NCBI GenBank assembly: GCA_036873755.1
Contig: JAVTVY010018969.1
Coordinates: forward strand, 1-64,000
Source: Hanleya hanleyi
Lineage: Eukaryota > Mollusca > Polyplacophora > Lepidopleurida > Hanleyidae
Length of the DNA: 64,000 nucleotides
Direction of reading: 5' to 3'
Shown piece after piece: positions 56,401 through 64,000 of this stretch. Position 1 is the first letter of the stretch, and every line of letters starts with the position of its first letter. A program made the position numbers and the translations under genes. The notes under the pieces are model-generated. The model ran no database searches, had not been told where the DNA came from, and saw only the letters and a program-made list of their open reading frames with translations.

Positions 56401-56915
56401 TGTGCTGAGTCCCACTACCCCCGTTGCACCTGGACCACCACCTATTCACAGGCTTGTCAGAGACAGGTTGTGGAGCGCGCATCATCAAGTTTATTCGTAG
56501 CCGGTATTATTTGCTTGGCTTCAGCACATTACATTGAGTGCACAATAGAGACTTAATCCTTTACCTATTGTATGATTTACGACCATAATCGTGGCCACCA
56601 TTTTGAATTTGGCGGCCACCTTGAAAAATAATTTTACAGATCTTCCTTGAAAACGGACTAGAGCATTAATAACAAGCATCGCTGCAAGTTTCATGACCTC
56701 AACTAAAACAATAAAAAGTGTTATCATATTGCTGTATTTGACCATAATATTGGTTGCCATGTTGAATTTGGTGGGCATATTGGGAAAAAATGAGTGAGTC
56801 CTTATCAGAAAATGGTCAGGACATCCTTGGCTACTATCATGCCAAGTTTCATGCTTTTACCTCGAAGTACACAATTCGGCTAGTTTTGTGCACAATATTG
56901 CTTCACTATATGTAT
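53437..56915. repeat. Inverted repeat pair with 233-bp tandem unit, enclosing a DIRS copy
   Basis: 53445-53677 and 53678-53910 are tandem copies of a 233-bp unit (ATTGTGCACTTCGAGGTAAA, ACTTGGCATAATAGTAGCC, TCAAGATGGCC). A diverged inverse of the unit lies at about 56745-56915, with a further related stretch from 56560. The DIRS relic at 54160-56540 sits between, so the pair may be the two ends of an older element split by it. Confidence 0.65.
54160..56540 (+). pseudogene. Decayed DIRS-type element (plus strand)
   Basis: The start is a Gag-like stretch with repeats (GGATCCCG, CATGATCTCCACGACAACGA), coding for an Arg/Asp/His-rich tail. A frame at 54880-55165 reads NYFFTDWFITATSRL and LLEGVIDTLNKANAD, ending LLKLLASK. 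RT follows: ITKGAMRELPQTEESAGFYS and PVFLLPRK (about 55690-55770), then LRRFNKQFL and, near 55955, VYPDDFLVW in the place of the YxDD box. At about 56235-56330, LTSVQNITQCGHLKIRPLQ marks the RT-RNase H junction. RNase H and recombinase are not recognisable. Many stops; not expressible as a whole. Confidence 0.75.
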
Positions 56916-57769
56916 GTATCTGGCTCATCAGCTCTTAGGCCAAACAAAACTAGAACTCATGCACTTCGAAAGGCTGCTGTTATCTGTGTGATTTTATGGT
57001 TTTGATGTTTGACTGTGATCTTTAGAAATACATAGTTTTTCCTATTTCCCAAAATTTGATCATGTGTATAGGTTATGCTTTAGTTACCTTTGACAGTCAT
57101 AACAGGATGAAATGTACGAAGTACAATAATTTGATAATTTATTCCATTAATTAATTTGATGCTTCAGAGAAAATTTTAATGACATGCAGCTTCGCAAAAA
57201 GATCGAGCCCTTTAGGGTGGCACATCATTTGAGTTTGCACATCATTGGCAATGCACATATTTGAAATGACAATACATAAAAATATGGTTTCTATATCAGT
57301 GATGTTGAGTTTGGATTGAAAGGAACTATATCATAAAACTTGAAATAAAGATTACATTTCTTTTTCAAAGTAAGCATATGCAGCTCATTACGTATATATG
57401 TACATGTATAGTTAGGAACAATTGACCGTGCAATTTGGACCATGGAACTTCTTGGTGTAACTTTGTGTCATGATACGTGAATTATATAATCCCTTTTCTG
57501 ACATAGTTGGAGTAGAGGTATCATTTACAGTATGGAATGGGACACCAGCCTTGTGGGTGAACCCTCACATTTGTATGCAAATACAAGAATATAATGACAA
57601 ATGTTTTCAATCATACATGTGTAATGCTACATAATAATGTGCACTGGTAAAACTGGGACACCACAAACTCAGTTTTAATTAATATATTAAGTTAAATGTG
57701 TGGACACAAATATGGTTCATGTAAAAGCTTTAAGCTAAATCATATGATGTGGAATACAAGATTTGATAG
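56916..57769. other. No gene seen
   Basis: AT-rich sequence between the inverted-repeat pair and the next tandem array. No motif recognised. Confidence 0.5.
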
Positions 57770-59140
57770 CAAAATTGAAGGAAATTTTGTCCTTCGTTTA
57801 AGGCGACACGAAATTCAAAACTGATAGAGGTTCAGCACTCCGCCGGGTTATTTAATATTGTACTTCTGAAACAAAATAATGTCATCAAACTACATGTATT
57901 AGTAATTACTATAAAGTATATATTGTAGATCATTTGTTGTGTGTGTGTATATACAATGTACACTGCATCTCATACCTAATAGTAGGTTAGTTTCACATAT
58001 AAGAGATATAAAATTTGAAATTGAAATATGAGGGTATGGGGTCGGGCAATGCATTGAATAAGTGTAGAATGATGTAAGCTCCCAGAATATATGAGGGTGG
58101 CTCTATGCCCCCGGGGGTGAGGACATGCCCTCGGGGGCACCCCCGGGGGCAGTGGATGGGTTGAATAATTGTAGATGGCGGATGGGTTGAATAAGTCTAT
58201 GATGATGTAAGCTCCTTGAATACATGATGGTATGGGGTCAGGCGAAGCTTAGTTTAAGAGATATAAGGTGGGGTTTAGTTCCCCAGGGGTGGGGATATGC
58301 TCCCTGGGGTAGTGGATGGGTTGAGTAAGTGTAGCATGATCTAAGCTCTCCGAATATACAAGAGTATGGGGTCGGGCGAAGCTTAGTTTAAGGGATAGAG
58401 GGTAGAGCTCGGTGCCCCAGTGGTGGGGACATGCTCCCTGAGGGTAGTGGATAGGTTGAATAAGTGTAGCATGATCTAAGCTCCCAGACTATATCAGGGT
58501 ATGGGGCCGGGCGAAGCTTAGCTTAAGAGAAAGAGGGTGGGGCTCGGTGCCCCAGGGGTGGGGACATGCTCTCCGAGGGTAGTGGATAAGTTGAATAAGT
58601 GTAGCATGATCTAAGCTCCCAGACTATATATGGGTATGGGGTCGGGCGAAGCTTAGTTTAAGAGATAGAGGGTGGGGCTCGGTGCCCCAGGGGTGGGGAC
58701 ATGCTCCTCGAGGGTAGTAGATGGATTCAAAAAGTGTAACCAGATGTATTTAAAGCATTTGGAATAGATGACAGTTCGGGGGGTCGGGATGGTCTTAGTT
58801 CAGGCCGAGATGCTGTGGACAGGTTTATTTTCTAAGTCCAAAACTTTAACATTTACTTGGTCCTGGGGTCCCAGGGGTGGGGACATGCTCCCCCAGGATA
58901 GTGGATGGGTTGAGTATGTGTAGCCTGATGCAAGCATCTGAAATATGAGGGTTCGGCGGTCGGGCAGGCCTTGGGATAAAACTTTAACATTTACTTGGTC
59001 CTGAGGGAAAAATGTCTAAGTCCAAAACTTTAACATTTACTTGGTCCTGCAAGATAGACGGATAGACAGATAGACAGACGGACATCATTGTGGCACCTAT
59101 ATCGAGCTTTCCGCAGCTAAAGCTACGGGCTCGATAAAAA
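57770..59140. repeat. 132-bp tandem array with leader, GACA/GACG microsatellite and hairpin end
   Basis: The leader (57770-57990) is shared with 9285-9520. About eight diverged units of ~132 bp follow, marked by GGTATGGGGTCGGGCGAAGC, GTGCCCCAGGGGTGGGGACA and GATCTAAGCTCCCAGA. The end has GATAGACAGATAGACAGACG, then the hairpin TATCGAGC-...-GCTCGATA (about 59098-59137). Same plan as the pearl-like elements. Confidence 0.85.
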
Positions 59141-59651
59141 CCAGAGCGTCTGAAGTCCACCGACGTTGAAACTACTGATTTGGCTTGGAACCTTAACATT
59201 CAGTACCCAGCATGGAAAGCAATCTTGAGTGATATCCTGTGGCAAGTTATCCACATACCAAATCTGCAAAGAATCCGTTCAGGTTTTTGAAAGTTACCGT
59301 CTAGAAGTAACTATTGTTTTTTTACTTGTCTTCCTGGTACTTCAGCTTGTCACCGCTACAGAAACTTTTTTTTATTACCATACTGTCATGTATTCCAACT
59401 AGTTTCTCCATTTTTTTAGGCATTGTAGAATTTGAACACACGTTTTTTTTATGTTTTTTTTCTTCTCTAGATCGGGAGACGATGATGACACTGACAGATT
59501 TATTGCCAAGATCAATGTCCTCACTTCATTGATGTTGATCATCATCCTTTAGAACGCATGGTAAGATCATACGTAGAAACTTCTGCTCATAGCCATGCAG
59601 TAATGGGTGATCACGGGTCCGCGTGTCGAGTCTCCTGCGCGTCAAAAAGAA
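59141..59651. other. No gene seen; T-rich
   Basis: T-rich low-complexity sequence with an open frame of 72 codons that is not convincing. Confidence 0.5.
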
Positions 59652-59855
59652 CATGTTACCTGTTTGGATATAGTGATCAAACATATTTTCATTTGTATTT
59701 CATTTCTTGTCCCCTATTGACAGGGGTAAGGAGAAATATATATACATTTTTTTTTTACCTGTTTGGATATAGTGATCAAACATATTTTCATTTGTATTTC
59801 ATTTCTTGTCCCCTATTGACAGGGGTAAGGAGAATATATATACATTTTTTTTTTG
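59652..59855. repeat. ~101-bp tandem duplication
   Basis: Two almost identical copies of a unit from TTACCTGTTTGGATATAGTG to TATATATACATTTTTTTTT. They differ by one base or so in an A run, so the duplication is recent. Confidence 0.9.
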
Positions 59856-59905
59856 ATGGAATGAATATATAAATAGGTCTTATTTCACAACAATGTTACG
59901 TGGAC

Positions 59906-59994
59906 CTGTCCGTGGTGTAGTGGATAGCGTGCCGGCTTGTAATTTTGTTACTGCGTCAATGATCCAAGTGCGTCGGTTCGAATCCCACTTGTGG
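59906..59994 (+). tRNA. tRNA-like pseudogene
   Basis: TGGTGTAGTGG (A box) and GGTTCGAATCC (B box) are perfect, and a T run follows at 59999. The weak acceptor TCCGTGG/TTGTGGA relies on G-T pairs. The anticodon-loop candidate CTTGTAA (TGT, Thr) has no 3' stem, and about 25 extra bases separate it from the T arm. It may be a tRNA pseudogene or an RNA pol III-transcribed SINE head. A functional tRNA is unlikely. Confidence 0.45.
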
Positions 59995-60380
59995 AATGTT
60001 TTTTTCTTTTTCTATATAATATACATGGATTATCAATTTTTTTCACGTTTGTGGATAGAAATACTTTAGTATATCCGTTTCACGGAGCAAAAAAAAACCA
60101 AACTGATAAAAGTAAACATTTCATTCAAAGTCGCATGAGGACCTTCTCAATATTCAATTTCATCTCGGCCCTCGCATACTAATTTTATTTTCCAGAAATG
60201 GGTACAAAAAGAAAAATGCAAATTTTGAAAGGTGATGCACCGCTGACCGATTTGATTCGATTTGGATTCGTGCAATGCTAAAAATGGTTTGGATATATAG
60301 AAACGGTGTCAGAGATTAAAATAGCGAAACTTATGCACCTCAATCTTTTTACTAGATAAACCAGGGCGGTTAAAATATCC
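59995..60380. other. No gene seen
   Basis: AT-rich sequence with a T run just after the tRNA-like unit. Nothing else was recognised. Confidence 0.5.
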
Positions 60381-62678
60381 CAGAGTTCGAATTTGGCACC
60401 TGTCCGTTAGTCCGAGACTGGTAAAAAATCAAACGGACTGGTGTGAGTGACTGAACAACAAGTCCGTCGGACTGGTAAGAAAAAAGCTCTCAGTTCATTG
60501 TGTAAACTATTTCTCTGGATATCTTCGCACAATTTGTAAAGAATGAAAAAAGAAATGTCTGTTTTCGGTTACCCGACCGAGTCTAAATAAATCGTGCGAG
60601 TCTAAAAAAAAATCCATCAAATTCCAACGAAATCACGACCGCGTTTTACGACAACAACAACAACCGTAAAGTAAAGTAAACCGTAAAGTAAAGCGTAATG
60701 CAGCATGGCAATGCTACGGAGCCGTAAAAGGGACAGGAATTTTTTTTTTTTTAGTCCCTATTAAATCGTTAGAACGACTTATTAAGTCATTATAACGACA
60801 TGTCATTATAACGACTTAATTGACCAATGAAATTGCAACATTGAGTCGTTAGAACGACTTAATCCACCAATGAAATTCCGTCTTACTTCTGCCGCTTTTA
60901 TTTTGTTAGCCGACAGCTCCCCGGTGAAACAGCGTTTAGATATGCTAATTGAGAGAGAGATCAGCGAACCCTGGGATTTCGCGTAGAAATAATATCTTAA
61001 AATTATATGTAAAATAAATGAATGTGGATTATGTAATCAGAGTGTCTATTGGTATATTAAGCAAACATCTATTTATGTGGTTTATGAGCGTACTATATTT
61101 CGATGTTGAATATGCAAACATTATGGCTACGAGCGCTCCACGTGTGAAGTGTTAGTCCTGATTTGTATGTGTTTTACCAGAATGTCAAATGGGGGCATAA
61201 GGTGTGATACTTTTCAATATCGATGCGTGCTTATAAGAAACAAAGTGAAAGTTAATCTACATACACTATGTTCGATTTATTTTGTTCTGGTGCATTTTGA
61301 CGGTATATTTTCTGTTAGTTTTGAATAAACATTAAACCGTTGCTCGATCCGGAGCTCAGTTCCCACTCTCATGTTTTTGATTGCATGGGTCTCTCCATTT
61401 TTCATAACTAGATGTAAAACTCCATAAGTTCAGTCTTGTTCAGTCTATGAACGGCTCTCACAGAAAGTTTCGAATTTACGCATGCAAAACGCTGTGATGT
61501 GGTGCATTATGATAGTAGGATTACGGCACTTGTATCACATGTGTTATTCTCTGCGAAAAATCATCAAAACTATAATCCAGTGTTTAGCCCCTCCACCCCA
61601 CCCCACGGCTCCGCCGTGCCTGAATAGGTGGTAGTAAAATCCGTCTGCATTTCACAATTTTTCGCTTGGCTCTTTAGGAGTGGACTACGGCAACCTATAC
61701 AATTATCTGCATGTCTGACCCATTTTTAATTCTTTGAAGTGGGCCGCCATACCGCCTGAGCCAACGCTACAAGCTCCATAATTATCTGTCATGGAGGGTG
61801 GCGAGCAAAACAATTTTGGCGATATTATCGGACCAACACAGAGAAGCCATGTGAATTGGCAGGTTTGGGCATAGAGTCATATGGTTGCCTTTTAGTCGGC
61901 AGACGTCGTCAACTTTTCCCACCTCTATAGCCTACATATCTCTCCAATTTATTCAAAGTTTATTACTTCAATGGCATTATCAGACTTCATACTGCATATC
62001 TAAACGCTGTTTTGAGGGCAGTTGTCAGTTAACAAAATAAAAGCGGCAGAAGTAAGACGGAATTTCATTGGTGGATTAAGTCGTTATAACGACTTAATGC
62101 TGCAATTTCATTGGTCAATTAAGTCATTATAACAACTTAATAAGTCGTTATAACGACTTAATGCTCCAATTTCATTGGAGCTAAAAAAAAAATTCCATGT
62201 CCCTTTTACGGCTCAGTACAATGCAGGTTGGCGATCTTTTCAGAAAATAAAGCTCCCAATTCCAGAAATCAAGAAATCAGCAACATGATTACGCTTCAGT
62301 CGACCTGATCATGTTTACCAGGACAATTTTAAACATATTCTCCATCAACTTCGAAAGAAATCCACTGAATTTTTGACTTGAAATGGCGTTTGTTGAAGCA
62401 GTGTTATTCGCGACGACACGTGCAGTCAAAGTCTAGCCGACGGGGTTTGTCGTCTGTGATTATCTTCACACGCGCTCAAGAAATTCAAGAAATGCACAAT
62501 TATTAATTTCTTACTTAGTAGCAACCATCACAGAGCACAAAATATTCATGATGACAAATGTTCCCACATCATCTTTTATTTAATATTAACTGACTAGTAA
62601 AAATATTTGCGGACTGGTTACATTTTTGGCTCACCAGTCCGGTGGACTGGTTCAAATTTTTCTTAAATTCGAACACTG
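60381..62678. mobile_element. hAT-like transposon with 5-bp target duplication and nested MITE
   Basis: Ends CAGAGTTCGAATTT and, reversed, CAGTGTTCGAATTT. Flanked by TATCC (60376-60380, 62679-62683). Sub-termini repeat GGACTGGT/ACCAGTCC on both sides. No transposase fragment is seen. A TA-flanked element occupies 60717-62216, leaving about 800 bp of its own sequence. Confidence 0.85.
60717..62216. mobile_element. TA-flanked DNA transposon with ~210-bp TIRs full of palindromes
   Basis: Ends CGGAGCCGTAAAAGGGAC and, reversed, CTGAGCCGTAAAAGGGAC, with TA on both sides (60715-60716, 62217-62218). Both arms (to about 60945 and from about 61995) carry several AAGTCGTTATAACGACTT-type palindromes and CCAATGAAATT segments. 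The ~1-kb middle shows no transposase. Tc1/mariner-like by target only. Confidence 0.8.
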
Positions 62679-62683
62679 TATCC

Positions 62684-64000
62684 CCATGGAATAAACATAT
62701 ACATTAGAACATTTCTAATTTATAAAGATATAGCGAATGACCGAATTTTGATAAGACAAATGATTAACTTGCACGTGCTAGAGAGGGGGATTTTAATTCC
62801 AACATTTTTTTATTAGTAATTCGTATTAGCAGCCAGACCGGGCTGTTGGGACGGAAACATGGGATTATGATGATTGGACATATATAACTATAATTCCTTA
62901 TATAACTAACTCATTCGGTACCGTAAGCGCCATTTGGCGTCACAGATCTGGGCCTCCTCAACCCCATAGACGCCATATGGCGCAAAACATAACTGTCGTG
63001 GGAAAATAGAATTTTCATATCTAAGCATTGTCAAATGTAATTAAAGGCCTATATGTTTACGAAGCTTATTTTCTCACGTAACAATTTCTGAAATTTGGAT
63101 TTGACTAACAGAGAAATTATTTCAAGATCGTTGTTTGAAAACGCAGATAAAAAATAAAATCACGAAAATTTCCAAAATGAAGTCGGCCGTATACACCACC
63201 GTTGGAATTCTTATTTTCCTGGTCTGTTCAGGAAGAAATATCACGTAAACCATACATATATCGAAAGATATATAAAGCATTTTCGTATTGAATGAAAAAT
63301 ATAACGAAATAAAACTATAATCCGAGAAGAGATCTTTGAGAACATCGCGCATTTTCGGCAGACATTTGCAAATGTTCAAATACCTGGAAGAATCATACGA
63401 TTCCTTGAGAAATCTGACGAATTCACGAGATATTTTCTGTCAAGGTACAGGTATATATCCATTGTTGAGAATTCCTACGATCGTATACGTTTGGTAAATT
63501 TATTTCCCAAATATTCCGCTATTGTCCGACACCAACTTGTCAGAATTTCGCACCATCTTTTCTGCTTTGATTTCTCCAAACAAACCCGCGATGAATGAGG
63601 CAACCCGATTGGCTCGCCTTGTGACGTGAACGCTCTTATCCAATCCACTTGCCCAAAACAGCGGGCTTATCAGAAAGATCGTTTCGTGAACACTGTTTTC
63701 AATCCAATCAAATCTTTCGTTTCACTGGCCATCCGATGGTAATTGTACTACGAGAAGAAAGCTGAATGAATGGGCTTTACAATGATACGTCATTCATTGA
63801 AATCGGTTCAGGGAAACGGAGCACGGACGCGATTGAATCAGACGAGAAAAAAAAACCTTCTGCTTCATTATTTTGCGCGTAATATAATGACTATCAACGG
63901 AATTTCTACCAGATAAAAACTTTAATTTATAAGTTATATGTGGATGAAATAAAATGAGGAAATTATCATCTTTATCCAGGGAATGGATACTACAATCAGC
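62684..64000. other. No gene seen
   Basis: AT-rich sequence to the window end. It holds a small inverted motif CGCCATTTGGCGTCA / GACGCCATATGGCG near 62930-62982. Open frames lack motifs. Confidence 0.5.

Overview
The window looks like nuclear DNA of a marine mollusc, most likely a bivalve. Evidence: three intron-flanked exons of a metazoan ryanodine receptor; many repeats built like the 'pearl' repeats of bivalves (a ~120-230 bp core in tandem, then ACGG/ACAG microsatellite, then a short terminal hairpin); and DIRS, Penelope, Gypsy, LINE and hAT-like elements with invertebrate-type proteins. The species cannot be named from sequence alone. I see no bacterial operon, rRNA gene, CRISPR array or intact cellular ORF.

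Host gene. The only cellular gene I can support is a ryanodine receptor (RyR) on the minus strand. Its exons, in transcript order, are 35315-35416, 33587-33658 and 11092-11167. They encode consecutive pieces of the N-terminal cytosolic domain and keep the reading frame across consensus splice sites. The intron between the last two is 22.4 kb and almost wholly transposable elements. Exons upstream (above 35416) and downstream (below 11092) were not found, so the gene probably runs out of the window on both sides.

Layout. 1-3540: tandem repeats and a decayed DIRS copy (minus). 3541-10455: two long pearl-like arrays, a partial core repeat, a tRNA-derived SINE and a smaller array. 11092-35416: the RyR segment. 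Its large intron holds a pair of inverted ~400-bp arms around Penelope-like coding sequence. The left arm is split by a complete DIRS element (about 11651-21106, minus), itself carrying a hAT-like insert in one terminal repeat and a pearl-like array in its second ORF. Between the arms lie a LINE broken by a hAT-like element, and a Penelope RT broken by a TA-flanked DNA transposon that contains a young, compact Gypsy element. 36026-44140: hAT-like and fold-back elements and several pearl-like repeats. 44541-47940: a DIRS ORF1, a hAT-like end, a second fragment of the TA transposon, a pearl-like element and a Gypsy pol tail with a chromodomain and an unknown downstream ORF. 47941-64000: an LTR-like stretch, a small 6-bp-TSD MITE, a DIRS copy between inverted repeats, a tandem array, a tRNA-like pseudogene and a nested pair of DNA transposons.

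The genes do not form one pathway. The interest lies in the insertion record. Several insertions have exact ends and target duplications, some checked against an uninterrupted copy in the same window. The DIRS element keeps the internal complementary region expected of the circular-junction replication model.
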